DNA of 50,840 nucleotides. It comes from Sediminivirga luteola. GTDB lineage: Bacteria; Actinomycetota; Actinomycetes; Actinomycetales; Brevibacteriaceae. This document shows, one piece after another, positions 42,126-50,791 of the stretch. How positions within the stretch are numbered: position 1 is the first letter of the stretch; each line of letters starts with the position of its first letter. The DNA lies in NCBI RefSeq assembly GCF_014639315.1, contig NZ_BMFY01000020.1, forward strand, positions 1 to 50,840. Direction: 5' to 3'. The position numbers were made by a program, and so were the translations under genes. The notes under the pieces are model-generated. The model did not search any database and was not told where the DNA came from. It saw only the letters and a program-made list of their open reading frames with translations.

Positions 42126-42452
42126 CTACGCGAGAGCGGCGTCCTCCGGTGCTCCCGGTGTCGTTCCCAGAGCGGCGAGCAGGCGGACCCGGACTCGCTG
42201 CTTGCGCTGCTCGAAGAACGAGGTGAAGTCGGCCAAGTCGAGCGGAAGGCCGTCGAGGTCGTCCTCGGCAAGGTACGTAGCTCGCTTGTTCTCGCTCGGG
42301 AAGGCGGTGTCCATCCACTCCGCAGGCAGTCCATCCTGCTTCTCGATGTTGGCGGCCCCACCCAGCAACTGAAGGTTCGGCAGCAGGCATGCGGCGGCCA
42401 AGTAGTCGTCGACCTTAATCGAGCGGGACGCCGGCACCGAGGAACGGGACAT
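42126..42452 (-). pseudogene. C-terminal remnant of a GmrSD/DUF262-type protein
   Basis: About 108 codons resembling the C-terminal end of DUF262/GmrSD modification-dependent restriction proteins: LLPNLQLLGGAANIEKQDGLP, EWMDTAFP, then YLAEDDLDGLPLDLADFTSFFEQRKQRVRVRLL. No start context or catalytic part is present; the ATG at 42452 only bounds the recognisable stretch. An N-terminal remnant of the same type lies on the same strand at 48175-48430, with the metal cassette between them. Confidence 0.65.
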
Positions 42453-42544
42453 ATTCTCCACGACGGATCTTCGAGCACTTCGCCACGCTCGCTGGTAGGG
42501 AGCTGTCAACTGACTCGCCGCTCGTGAGGACACCTGGCGCCGAA

Positions 42545-42564
42545 TATACATCGTACAGTGTATA
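42545..42564. promoter_or_regulatory. Candidate CmtR operator
   Basis: TATACA-N8-TGTATA lies 8 bp upstream of the cmtR start, in an AT-rich pocket of otherwise GC-rich DNA. An ArsR/SmtB repressor bound here would block the cmtR promoter. The start codon follows so closely that the transcript may have little or no leader. Confidence 0.6.
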
Positions 42565-42572
42565 GTCATCGT

Positions 42573-42932
42573 ATGCTGACTATTTCCGATCGACTCGACG
42601 TGATGAACCGGCTCGGCCGAGCTATGGCCGACCCGACCCGCTCCCGCATTCTGCTGACCCTGCTGGCCGGGCCGAGCTACCCGGCGGTGCTGTCCCGCGA
42701 GCTGGGGTTGTCGCGCTCGAACGTGTCGAACCATCTGACATGCCTGCGCGGGTGCGGGATCGTGGTGGCCGAGCCCGAGGGCCGACAGACCCGCTACGAG
42801 GTGGCAGACCCGCACCTGGCCCGCGCGCTGACGGCGCTGGTGGATGTCACGCTTGCGGTCGACGAGAGCGTGCCGTGCATGGACCCGGACTGCGGGGTCG
42901 AGGGTTGCCAGGCGGGGGAGGTGCGGGCGTGA
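42573..42932 (+). CDS. cmtR: Cd(II)/Pb(II)-sensing ArsR-type repressor CmtR
   Basis: A 119-residue ArsR/SmtB repressor of the CmtR subgroup. The DNA-binding helices read SYPAVLSRELGLSRSNVSNHL. The metal ligands fall at Cys57, Cys61 (TCLRGCG) and Cys102 (VPCMD), the same numbers as in Mycobacterium tuberculosis CmtR, and two further cysteines (107, 112) follow in the tail. Metal binding should release DNA and allow expression of the downstream exporter. The ATG at 42573 was preferred over the open frame from 42558. The stop overlaps the GTG of the ATPase gene. Confidence 0.9.
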   Translation: MLTISDRLDVMNRLGRAMADPTRSRILLTLLAGPSYPAVLSRELGLSRSNVSNHLTCLRGCGIVVAEPEGRQTRYEVADPHLARALTALVDVTLAVDESVPCMDPDCGVEGCQAGEVRA

Positions 42933-44833
42933 GCGCGGTCACAGGTTCGCAGGTCGAGCACGTCGACCTCGACGACCACGATGATGACGATGACCGGCCG
43001 TGGTATCGGAGCCCGAGCGTTCTGATCCCGATCGCCTCCGGCGTCGCGTTCGCCGCCGGCCTGGTGTGCGAGTGGACCGGCGCGGAGACCGCGGGCCTGG
43101 TGCTGTTCTGGATCGGCCTGCTGCTGGGCGCTTACACGTTCGTGCCGGGCGCGCTGCGCAAGCTGTTCACCAAGGGCAAGTTCGGCATCGGGCTGCTGAT
43201 GACGATCAGCGCGACCGGCGCGGTGATCCTCGGCTACGTCGAGGAGGCCGCCGCGCTGGCATTCCTGTACTCCATTGCGGAGGCGCTGGAGGACAAGGCG
43301 ATGGACCGCGCCCGCGCAGGGTTGCGGGCGCTGTTGAAGCTCGTGCCCGACACCGCACTCGTCAAGCGCGGCGACGCCACCGCCGAGGTCGAGGCGAAGG
43401 AGCTGCGCGTCGGGGATGTCCTGGTGGTCCGGCCGGGCGAACGGATCGCCACCGACGGCACCGTGCGGGCCGGGCGAAGCAGCCTGGACACGTCCGCGAT
43501 CACGGGTGAATCGATCCCGGTCGAGGTCGAACCGGGCACCGACGTCTCGGCCGGGTCAATCAACACCACCGGCGTGCTCGAGGTCGAGGCCACCGCCGCC
43601 GGCACCGACAACTCGCTCACCACCATCGTGGAGCTGGTCGAGCAGGCGCAGGCCGAGAAGGGCGACCGTGCCCGCCTGGCCGACCGGATCGCCCGCCCGC
43701 TGGTGCCCGGCGTGATGATCCTCGCCGTGCTGGTCGGCGTGCTTGGGTCGCTGTTGAGCGGCGACCCTGAGCTGTGGATCACCCGCGCTCTGGTGGTGCT
43801 GGTCGCAGCCTCGCCGTGCGCGCTGGCGATCGCCGTCCCGGTCACCGTTGTTTCCGCGATCGGCGCGGCGTCGAAGTTCGGTGTGGTCGTGAAGTCCGGG
43901 GCCGCGTTCGAGCGGTTCGGCGGCATCCGCCACCTCGCCGTCGACAAGACCGGCACGCTGACCCGCAACGAGCCCACGGTGACCCGCGTCGTCACCACCG
44001 GCGCGACCGAGAATGAGGTGCTGGCGTGGGCGGCGAGCCTGGAAGGTCACAGCACGCACCCGCTGGCCGCCGCGATCACGAAGGCCGTCCCCGACGCCCC
44101 GACCGCGCACGACGTCACCGAGACCGCCGGGCGCGGCATCACCGGCACGCTCGGTAGTGCCCGTCTCGCCGTCGGTAGCCCCCGCTGGCTGGATGCCGGA
44201 TCACTGGCCGACCAGGTGCGGGCGATGGAGTCCGAGGGGATGACCGTCGTCATCGTGCACCGAGGCGACCAGCCGGCCGGGGCGATCGGGGTGCGTGACG
44301 AACTGCGCCCAGAGGTTCCCGAGGTCATCGCCACGCTGAACCGCCGCGGGATCGGGGTGACGATGCTCACCGGCGACAACGCCCGCACCGCCGCAGCGCT
44401 GGCCGACCAGGCCGGCATCAGGGACGTGCGCGCCGAGCTGCGCCCCGAGGACAAGGCCACCGCCGTCGCGAAGTTGTCGAAGTCTCAGCCCACTGCCATG
44501 ATCGGGGACGGCATCAACGACGCTCCCGCGCTGGCGGCCGCGGATGTGGGGATCGCTATGGGAGCCAAGGGCGCCGATGCTGCGATCGAGTCGGCCGACG
44601 TCGCGTTCACCGGCCACGACCTGCGCCTCATCCCACAGGCCCTCGCCCACGCCCGCCGCGGCCGCAACATCATCAACCAGAACGTCGTGTTGTCGATCGC
44701 GATCATCGTGGCGCTGCTGCCGCTCGCGATCACCGGAGTCCTCGGGCTCGCCGCGGTCGTGCTTGTACACGAGGTCGCTGAAGTCGTCGTCATCCTCAAC
44801 GGGCTCCGCGCGGCGCGGCGCACGAAGGCATGA
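42929..44833 (+). CDS. Cadmium-type P-type ATPase (SPC motif, CtpG-like)
   Basis: A 634-residue metal-exporting P-type ATPase, coupled to cmtR by a 4-bp overlap as in the mycobacterial cmtR-ctpG pair. The N-terminus is an acidic, His-containing stretch (VDLDDHDDDDD) with no HMA domain. The membrane motif is AASPCALAIAVP (SPC at 295-297) and the phosphorylation site is VDKTGT (Asp339); ITGES and GDGINDAPAL are present. With CmtR as regulator, Cd/Pb export is the best guess, while SPC pumps elsewhere handle cobalt or iron. Its stop overlaps the ATG of lspA. Confidence 0.88.
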   Translation: MSAVTGSQVEHVDLDDHDDDDDRPWYRSPSVLIPIASGVAFAAGLVCEWTGAETAGLVLFWIGLLLGAYTFVPGALRKLFTKGKFGIGLLMTISATGAVILGYVEEAAALAFLYSIAEALEDKAMDRARAGLRALLKLVPDTALVKRGDATAEVEAKELRVGDVLVVRPGERIATDGTVRAGRSSLDTSAITGESIPVEVEPGTDVSAGSINTTGVLEVEATAAGTDNSLTTIVELVEQAQAEKGDRARLADRIARPLVPGVMILAVLVGVLGSLLSGDPELWITRALVVLVAASPCALAIAVPVTVVSAIGAASKFGVVVKSGAAFERFGGIRHLAVDKTGTLTRNEPTVTRVVTTGATENEVLAWAASLEGHSTHPLAAAITKAVPDAPTAHDVTETAGRGITGTLGSARLAVGSPRWLDAGSLADQVRAMESEGMTVVIVHRGDQPAGAIGVRDELRPEVPEVIATLNRRGIGVTMLTGDNARTAAALADQAGIRDVRAELRPEDKATAVAKLSKSQPTAMIGDGINDAPALAAADVGIAMGAKGADAAIESADVAFTGHDLRLIPQALAHARRGRNIINQNVVLSIAIIVALLPLAITGVLGLAAVVLVHEVAEVVVILNGLRAARRTKA

Positions 44834-45405
44834 CCGATCCCCTTGACGGCTCCGCTCCCTCCCCGGGAAAAGCGGATGCCGTGGAAGCGAGTTCTGCCGG
44901 CCCGGCGGCGGCGCGCGTCCGGCTCCGCTGGTTCCTGCTCGCGTGCGCCGTCGCCGCCGGCGCGGTGCTGATCGACCAAGGCAGCAAGGCACTCGCCCTC
45001 GCTCAGCTCAGCTCAGCGAGGATGACCGCAATCCCGCTCTTGGGAGACTGGCTCGGCTTACAGCTCGCGTTCAACCCCGGCACCGTCATGTCCTTAGGGT
45101 CCGATTCAACGTGGCTGCTCACCGTCATCGCGACCGCGGCGTCCATCGCCCTGCTCATCGCCGCCGCGCGCGCTCCATCGGCCGGGTGGGCGGTCGCGAT
45201 CGGCCTGGTGTGGGGCGGCGCAGTCGGCAACCTCCTGGACCGGCTGTTCGCCCCTCCCGGATTCGGCCGCGGTCATGTCACCGACTTCCTCGCCTACGGC
45301 AACCTGTTCATCGGCAACCTTGCCGACGTCATCCTCGGTTTCGGCGTCGCCCTGGGCGTACTGCTTTACCTCCGAGGCCCAAACCACACCAGGAACGGAC
45401 AATGA
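44830..45405 (+). CDS. lspA: Lipoprotein signal peptidase (signal peptidase II)
   Basis: A 191-residue membrane aspartyl protease that removes signal peptides from lipoproteins. Four hydrophobic segments are visible. The conserved blocks are AFNPGTVMSLGS (in place of the usual FNxGaAFs), GGAVGNLLDRLF and GHVTDFLAYGNLFIGNLADV, the last two holding the catalytic aspartates. The first 30 residues are a charged, Ala/Ser-rich extension. It overlaps the upstream ATPase gene by 4 bp. LspA copies are repeatedly found in cadmium operons; the lipoprotein substrate is not evident here. Confidence 0.9.
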   Translation: MTDPLDGSAPSPGKADAVEASSAGPAAARVRLRWFLLACAVAAGAVLIDQGSKALALAQLSSARMTAIPLLGDWLGLQLAFNPGTVMSLGSDSTWLLTVIATAASIALLIAAARAPSAGWAVAIGLVWGGAVGNLLDRLFAPPGFGRGHVTDFLAYGNLFIGNLADVILGFGVALGVLLYLRGPNHTRNGQ

Positions 45406-45485
45406 TGGTCGCAGAGTATCAACGGCACGCGGCTGCCGGAACCGCTGGGTCGCCAGGCGGCTGTAACGCGGCGGTGGGCGCATGA
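45405..45485 (+). CDS. Micro-ORF bridging lspA and cadD
   Basis: A 26-residue frame (begins MVAEYQRHAAAG, ends GCNAAVGA) that overlaps the lspA stop at its start (ATGATG) and the cadD ATG at its stop (ATGA). It may be a coupling leader that carries ribosomes from lspA to cadD, or the remnant of a lost gene. No ribosome-binding site of its own is clear. Confidence 0.4.
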   Translation: MVAEYQRHAAAGTAGSPGGCNAAVGA

Positions 45486-46084
45486 TCCTGTCCTCCGTCC
45501 TGCAGGCGATCGGCCTATTCATCGCCACGAACATCGATGACATCATCGTGCTCTCCTTGTTCTTCGCCCGAGGCGCGGGCCGGCGCGGGACCACCGCCCG
45601 AATCCTGGTCGGACAGTACCTCGGGTTCGCTGGCATCCTGGGCGCTTCCGTGCTGGTGACGCTCGGGGCGGGAGCGTTCCTGCCGCCGGAGGTCATCCCC
45701 TACTTCGGACTCATTCCGCTGGGGTTGGGACTTTGGGCTGCGTGGCAAGCCTGGCGCAACCGCGGTGCCGACGATGACGATGAGGCAAAGGTCGAGGGCA
45801 AGAAGGTTGGGGTGTGGACGGTGGCCGGGGTGACCTTCGCCAACGGCGGGGACAACATCGGCGTCTACGTCCCGGTCTTCCTCAGCGTGGGCCCAGCGGC
45901 CGTGGTGGCGTACTGCATCGTGTTCCTCGCCCTGGTCGCCGCCCTCGTCGGCCTGGGCAAGTTCGTCGCCACCCGCCGACCGATCGCCGAACTCCTGGAA
46001 CGCTGGGAACACATCCTGTTCCCGATCGTGCTCATCGGCCTGGGCATCTTCATCCTCGTCAGTGGTGGTGCCTTCGGCCTCTGA
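45482..46084 (+). CDS. cadD: Cadmium resistance transporter CadD
   Basis: A 200-residue membrane protein of the CadD/LysE-like family with five to six helices. The diagnostic first helix is IGLFIATNIDDIIVLSLFFARG, and a second conserved block is VTFANGGDNIGVYVPVFLS. An acidic loop (DDDDEAKVEGKK) separates the halves. It exports Cd. Last gene of the cmtR-ATPase-lspA-cadD unit. The 222 bp to the convergent merA show no gene. Confidence 0.9.
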   Translation: MILSSVLQAIGLFIATNIDDIIVLSLFFARGAGRRGTTARILVGQYLGFAGILGASVLVTLGAGAFLPPEVIPYFGLIPLGLGLWAAWQAWRNRGADDDDEAKVEGKKVGVWTVAGVTFANGGDNIGVYVPVFLSVGPAAVVAYCIVFLALVAALVGLGKFVATRRPIAELLERWEHILFPIVLIGLGIFILVSGGAFGL

Positions 46085-46306
46085 ACTCGTAGCCGACTGC
46101 GTAGATGGCAGCGTGCTGTGGTTGCTACCTGGCGGCTGAGTGTCCCGGTGCGCTCCGCGTGTGAGCGGCCCAGACGACGTGCTCGGCGCCGCTGCCTCAA
46201 CTGAGCCCACGCTGACCGCGTAGGCGTCGATCACGCGGTCGGTGCCGGTGTTGAAGGCGTCGCGGATATCACTTGGATCACCACATCGCTGGGCCCGGCT
46301 CTTGTG

Positions 46307-47683
46307 TCAGGCGCAGCAGGAGGTGGGGAGTTCGTTGCGGAAGAGGTTCGCGGTGAGGCGGATGCCTTCGGCCATGGTGAGGTAGGGGGCCCAGGTGTCG
46401 GCGAGTTGGGTGACGGTGAATCCGGCGGTGATGGCGTAGGTTGCGGCGAGCATCATCTCCCCAGCGGTGTCGGCGAGGGCGTGGATACCGAGGACTTTGC
46501 CGGTGTCGGCGTCGGCGACGACCTTGATGCCGCCGCGTGTGTCGTGGTTGGCGATGGCCCTGGGCACGTCGGAAAGTCGTAGGAATCGGCAGGCGCACCG
46601 GTATCCGGCGGCGATGGCGCTGGCTTCGGTGATCCCGGCGGAGGCCAGTTGGGGTGAGGTGAACAGCACAGACGGCAACCCGGTGTAGTCGACTCGCTCG
46701 TCGTGACCCAGGGCGTTGTGCGCGGCGATCTTCCCAGTCCTCGCGGCGACGTACACGTACTGGGGCACGTCAGTGACGTCACCGGCGGCGAACACAGCCG
46801 GGTTCGTGGTCCGCTGCTGCTCGTCTACGATGACGAAGCCGCGCTCGTCGGTCGCGATACCCGCAGCAGGAAGGTTGAGCCCTTCGGTGCGCGGGGTGCG
46901 ACCGGTGGCAACGAGGACACGTTCACCGGTCGCGTCCTTCCCGTTGCGGGTCGTCACCTGGACCAGGCCCTCGTGCTGGGTGATCGTGGCTGCGCGGTCG
47001 CCGATGACGCTGATCCCCTCGGCCAGGAAGGCCTTGCGGAGCTCGGATGACAGTTCCGGTTCGGCGTGCGGGGCGAGCCGACCGATGACGGTGACCTCTA
47101 CTCCGAGCCGGGCGAACAGCTGCGCCTGTTCCAGGCCGACGAAGCCACCGCCGATCACCACGAGCGACGCGGGCAGTTCCGTCAGTTCCATCGCTGTGGT
47201 CGACGTGAGGTAATCAACCTGCTCAAGCCCAGGGATTGCCGGCACGTGCGGCTCGGCGCCGGTGGCGACGAGATACGACTTCGCGCGCACCGGTCGTCCA
47301 TCCACGAGCAGGGTTCCCGCGTCTGTGAACGTTGCAGTGCCCGGGAGGATGTCAAACCCGTAGGCAGCGGCGATGTCGGCGTACTTGGTCTGGCGGAGCA
47401 TCCCAACCAGATCATCCTTCTGCTCGATGAGCGCGCTGAGATCGACCATCCCAGCAGAGCTGGGGGCGCCTGAGAACGGGTTCGTGAGGGCGGAGTGCCG
47501 GGTGTGCGCGGCCGCGAGAAGCGTCTTGGACGGCACACAACCCACGTTCACGCAGGTACCGCCGAGGGTTCCCGATTCGATGGCGACCACGCTGGCCCCC
47601 TCGAGGCGCGCGTGGATCGCTGCGGACATCGCCGCCCCGCCCGTCCCGATCACCACGAGATCAACCTCTGTGTGCTGTGTCAC
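46307..47683 (-). CDS. merA: Mercuric reductase (without N-terminal HMA domain)
   Basis: A 458-residue flavoprotein disulphide reductase that reduces Hg(II) to Hg(0) with NADPH. FAD binding: VVIGTGGAAMSAA. Active-site pair: GGTCVNVGCVPSK (Cys44, Cys49). NADPH binding: VVIGGGFVGLEQAQ. The C-terminal vicinal pair that delivers mercury is PTSCCA (Cys456, Cys457). The N-terminal NmerA domain is absent, as in several actinobacterial enzymes. GTG start with GAGGAGG upstream. It is divergent from merR, with a MerR-type dyad between them. No merT, merP or merB is present. Confidence 0.93.
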   Translation of the reverse strand: MTQHTEVDLVVIGTGGAAMSAAIHARLEGASVVAIESGTLGGTCVNVGCVPSKTLLAAAHTRHSALTNPFSGAPSSAGMVDLSALIEQKDDLVGMLRQTKYADIAAAYGFDILPGTATFTDAGTLLVDGRPVRAKSYLVATGAEPHVPAIPGLEQVDYLTSTTAMELTELPASLVVIGGGFVGLEQAQLFARLGVEVTVIGRLAPHAEPELSSELRKAFLAEGISVIGDRAATITQHEGLVQVTTRNGKDATGERVLVATGRTPRTEGLNLPAAGIATDERGFVIVDEQQRTTNPAVFAAGDVTDVPQYVYVAARTGKIAAHNALGHDERVDYTGLPSVLFTSPQLASAGITEASAIAAGYRCACRFLRLSDVPRAIANHDTRGGIKVVADADTGKVLGIHALADTAGEMMLAATYAITAGFTVTQLADTWAPYLTMAEGIRLTANLFRNELPTSCCA

Positions 47684-47736
47684 GATGCCTCCTCAAGTTC
47701 GAACCGGCCACTCATGCGGCCACTCCTGAAAGAATG

Positions 47737-47760
47737 GACCTTAAAGTATGCTTGAAGGTC
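47737..47760. promoter_or_regulatory. MerR-type operator in divergent merA-merR promoter
   Basis: A 24-bp dyad with outer arms GACCTT/AAGGTC and inner AAAG/CTTG. On the minus strand it begins inside TTGACC, a -35 element, with the dyad filling the long spacer to a weak -10, as expected for MerR-family activation of merA. Confidence 0.75.
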
Positions 47761-47781
47761 AAGTCGGTGGCGGAGGTGACG

Positions 47782-48171
47782 ATGCGGATCGGAGAACTCG
47801 CGGGGAAGGCGAAGACGAGGGCGTCCACGCTGCGGTATTACGAGGAGCGCGGGCTGCTCCAACCTCCGGAGCGTACCCCGGCCGGGTACCGCAACTACGG
47901 CGACGAGGCGGTGCAGCGGCTCGAGTTCATCGACCGGGCCCGCGCAGCAGGGCTCACCCTCGCGCAAACCGCCGAGATCCTCGAAGTACGTGACGCGGGC
48001 GGGTCGCCGTGCGGTCATGTTCGAGACCTCCTCGACCGGCGACTGGTCGAGATCGACGAGCAGCTTGAGCATCTCCGCCTGCTCCGTACCAGCGTCGCCG
48101 AGCTCCGCGCGAACGCAGCACAGACGTCGCCGGAGGCCTGCACACCCGAGTCGATCTGCCGGTACCTCTGA
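47782..48171 (+). CDS. merR: MerR-family mercury-sensing regulator
   Basis: A 129-residue MerR regulator. The winged helix reads MRIGELAGKAKTRASTLRYYEERGLL, followed by the long dimerisation helix. The three mercury-binding cysteines of MerR are at Cys77 (SPCGHV), Cys120 and Cys126 (CTPESICRYL), in the proper spacing. The ATG at 47782 follows GGAGG; the frame is open from 47677. It should activate divergent merA when Hg(II) binds the dimer. Confidence 0.88.
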   Translation: MRIGELAGKAKTRASTLRYYEERGLLQPPERTPAGYRNYGDEAVQRLEFIDRARAAGLTLAQTAEILEVRDAGGSPCGHVRDLLDRRLVEIDEQLEHLRLLRTSVAELRANAAQTSPEACTPESICRYL

Positions 48172-48174
48172 CCA

Positions 48175-48430
48175 ATCGGCTGAAGGGTCTTGCTGCCCGG
48201 AGGGAACCGTTGTCTTGTCCGCGTAAGGTTGTCGCGCTCGTGGTAGTTCGTCAGGAACTCGTAGAACGTGTACGACTGCGCGGTCTCGGGCTTGAAGTTC
48301 CAGAGCAGGAAGGAGCCGACAGGGTATCCGTGCTTCAGACAAATTCACGATGGATAGCTGGCATCAGATACTCGCGCTTGTGGATGGCGGTGAGCATCTC
48401 CTCGATGCTGCGCCGGGTCTGGAAGGACAT
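48175..48430 (-). pseudogene. N-terminal remnant of a GmrSD/DUF262-type protein
   Basis: From ATG 48430 the minus strand reads MSFQTRRSIEEMLTAIHKRE followed by YLMPAIHREFV, the standard opening of DUF262/GmrS-type restriction proteins, then a stop. A further family block (GYPVGSFLLWNF, then ETAQSYTFYEFLTNYHERDN) continues in another frame about 5 bp later, so roughly 15-20 codons were lost at about 48337. A third frame carries ADKTTVPSGQQ. The rest of the gene is gone at the merR boundary. It starts 30 bp after the DEAD-box gene stop, so the two were an operon. Confidence 0.75.
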
Positions 48431-48460
48431 GCGGCTCTCTCGATACGGGCTGACGGGTGG

Positions 48461-50791
48461 TCAGACTACGGTCTCGTCGTTGACGGCGACGACGGTGTCG
48501 TAGAGGCCGTAGCGACGCAGGCCCTTGTGGGACTCGATGCCGGTGTAGGACAAGGAGGAGTCCTCGTAGCGGCGGAAGGCGAAGACGGCCTGGTTCATAT
48601 GGGTGGCGTTAAAGACGCCGAGATTCACGAGGAGGTGGAAGTCCTCGACGGTCAGTCCGGTGACGGTGCGGAACAGGCCGGGTTCGAGCTTGGTGATGAC
48701 GTCGGTAAGAGTGTTCTCACGGAAGTCGGTCAGGTACATGAATGCAGGGATGCGGGTGGCGAACTTGACCAGCTTCTCCTGAATCTGCTTCCGCTTGGAC
48801 TTGTACTCCTTCTCCTCCGCCGTCAGCTCCTTCTTCTCCGCCGGAGTGATGTCCTCGCCCTTCTCCTTCTTCACCTTCTTCACGGCGTCACTCTTGTTCA
48901 CGACGGTCTCGAAGATGTCGTTGCCGAGTGCACGGAAACCCTCGATGTTCATGACGGCGTCGAGGGCGTCGGGGCTGTTCATGATCTTGCGCAGGGTTTC
49001 GTTGTCGACGTTGACGAGGATCGCGGACTCCCACTTGCGGGCCAGGAGGGTCGCGGAGGTGCCCGACATGGCGATATCGAGGATGCCGCCGGCATCGACC
49101 TGGGTCATGTTCGACCCGTCGTAGGCCAACACGGGCAGGAACTTCACGAGTTCCTCTACGGCTTGCTCGGGGTTCGGCGTCTCCGGTGAGAGGCCCGCGC
49201 CGTAGTCGGCGATCTGACGCAGCGCGCGGGTCGGCGCGAAGTCGAACACGAAGCACACCGGCTTGAGGACGGCTTCGGCGCTTGGGTTGTCGCCGTCGGG
49301 GTTCTTGATCGACCACGGTGACTGCACACGGAAGGCTGCCTGGAAGTAGGTCTCGGGTGAGTTGAGGTTGCGCAACATCAGGATCGAGGACCACTGCTTG
49401 ACGGTGACGCCCGTGGTGAGCTTGCCGCACGACAGGGTGATCGTCTTCGTGTCGTGGCCGTCGCCGATCGCCGCCCGCACTGGCGGGAGAGCATCCAGCC
49501 CGATGCCCGCGCCGGGACCCGCGACGACGAGGACCTTGTAGTCGTGCCAGAACACGTTCTGCTTCTCCGCGAGCAGGTTCGACATTGCCTCGCAGGCAGC
49601 AACGTTGGGCAGGAACCAGAACGAGTGCTGAAGGTACGGCAGGAGTCGGACATCGGAGTACGGGAATGGCGGGCGGGTGCCCATTCGCATCGCGTCGACC
49701 TGGGTGGGCAGGTGAGCGCCGCGGACGAGATCGAGCCACTTCTGCACGTCGGTCTTGCGGGTGAACTCGGCGTCCTTGCCGGCGCCCTTTGCCTCGAAGA
49801 ACTCGTTGAGGTCGAACTCGTCGAACTCTCCCTGATTCGCAACGGCAATCAACTCGTCAGGCATCTGGTACGTGAACAGACGCATCTCCGGGAGTGCCCC
49901 GTACGGGTTCCAGGCGTCCGGTTGCGCGACGGCGTACTCGGCCTTGGCGCGCTGCTCATCGGTGTAGGTCCAGTTGAAGATTTGCTCCTCGATAAACTCA
50001 CCGGTTGCCAGCGCCTTGAATGGCGTGCCCGACAGGTACAGGTAGGCGCGGGTGGTGATCGGCAGGAAGTCGTCCTCGTCGTTGCCGAGTTCGTCAAGCT
50101 CCTCGTCGAAAGCCACGAGGCCGTCGTTGTACTCCGCGGCCAGTTCCTTCTGCTTGACTTTCTCGTCCTCGCCCTCGAACAGCTCCTTGGCGGACTCTCG
50201 CCACGCACCGAAGTGGTATTCATCGAAGATGACGAGGTCCCAGTTGGTGGTGTGGACCCACTCGTTCTTCGCCTTGATGAGGCCGGTCTTCCGATCTCGC
50301 CCGAGTAGGTCCTGGAACGAACCGAAGTAGACCAGTGGCCGAGTCTTGTCCGCCTCATCTGGGTTGCCCCCGGTGGCCGAGGAGAGGTACTGCCAGCCGT
50401 CGAAGTCGGCGTGAGACTCCAGGTCGGTCTGCCAGGCGTCCTCCACTGCGGGCTTGAAGGTGACCACGAGGATGCGTTTGGCGCCGAGCCGCTTCGCGAG
50501 TTGGTAGGAGGCGAAGGTCTTCCCGAAGCGCATCTTGGCGTTCCACAGGAACCGTGGCACCGCGTGAGAGTCCTCGGCCCAGATGGACTCGTAGTAGCCC
50601 TCGGCCTTGTCCACGGCGCTGGCTTGCTCCGGGCGCATCGGAAACTTCTCATGATGGGTTCCACTGAGCTTCACGCCTGTGCGAAGCTCAGTGATCGCCG
50701 TGCGCACATCGTCTGGGGTGCACCGCATCCACTCTCGCGCTGAGCCGAAGATCGGGTTCTCGAAGCCCTTGTCGATCAGCCGTTGGCGCAC
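48461..50791 (-). CDS. DEAD/DEAH-box restriction-type helicase, N-terminally short
   Basis: A 776-residue SF2 helicase of the restriction-enzyme type. It shows WNAKMRFGKTFASYQLA (Walker A variant RFGKT), VIFDEYHFGAW (DExH box) and YLYLSGTPFKAL (motif III-like). A Lys/Glu-rich coiled stretch (KKVKKEKGEDITPAEKKELT) lies near residue 650. Related proteins carry an N-terminal GIY-YIG-type nuclease domain; here the sequence begins at REWMRCTPDDVRTAI, just downstream of where that domain ends. GTG 50791 is the first available start, and an in-frame TAG lies at 50804. The gene is probably a remnant lacking its nuclease, though the window ends 49 bp upstream. Confidence 0.75.
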   Translation of the reverse strand: MRQRLIDKGFENPIFGSAREWMRCTPDDVRTAITELRTGVKLSGTHHEKFPMRPEQASAVDKAEGYYESIWAEDSHAVPRFLWNAKMRFGKTFASYQLAKRLGAKRILVVTFKPAVEDAWQTDLESHADFDGWQYLSSATGGNPDEADKTRPLVYFGSFQDLLGRDRKTGLIKAKNEWVHTTNWDLVIFDEYHFGAWRESAKELFEGEDEKVKQKELAAEYNDGLVAFDEELDELGNDEDDFLPITTRAYLYLSGTPFKALATGEFIEEQIFNWTYTDEQRAKAEYAVAQPDAWNPYGALPEMRLFTYQMPDELIAVANQGEFDEFDLNEFFEAKGAGKDAEFTRKTDVQKWLDLVRGAHLPTQVDAMRMGTRPPFPYSDVRLLPYLQHSFWFLPNVAACEAMSNLLAEKQNVFWHDYKVLVVAGPGAGIGLDALPPVRAAIGDGHDTKTITLSCGKLTTGVTVKQWSSILMLRNLNSPETYFQAAFRVQSPWSIKNPDGDNPSAEAVLKPVCFVFDFAPTRALRQIADYGAGLSPETPNPEQAVEELVKFLPVLAYDGSNMTQVDAGGILDIAMSGTSATLLARKWESAILVNVDNETLRKIMNSPDALDAVMNIEGFRALGNDIFETVVNKSDAVKKVKKEKGEDITPAEKKELTAEEKEYKSKRKQIQEKLVKFATRIPAFMYLTDFRENTLTDVITKLEPGLFRTVTGLTVEDFHLLVNLGVFNATHMNQAVFAFRRYEDSSLSYTGIESHKGLRRYGLYDTVVAVNDETVV

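Noticed and set aside
46085-46306. Possible small gene or transposase remnant between cadD and merA
   Set aside because: No frame had family features or a usable start, and the stretch is short.
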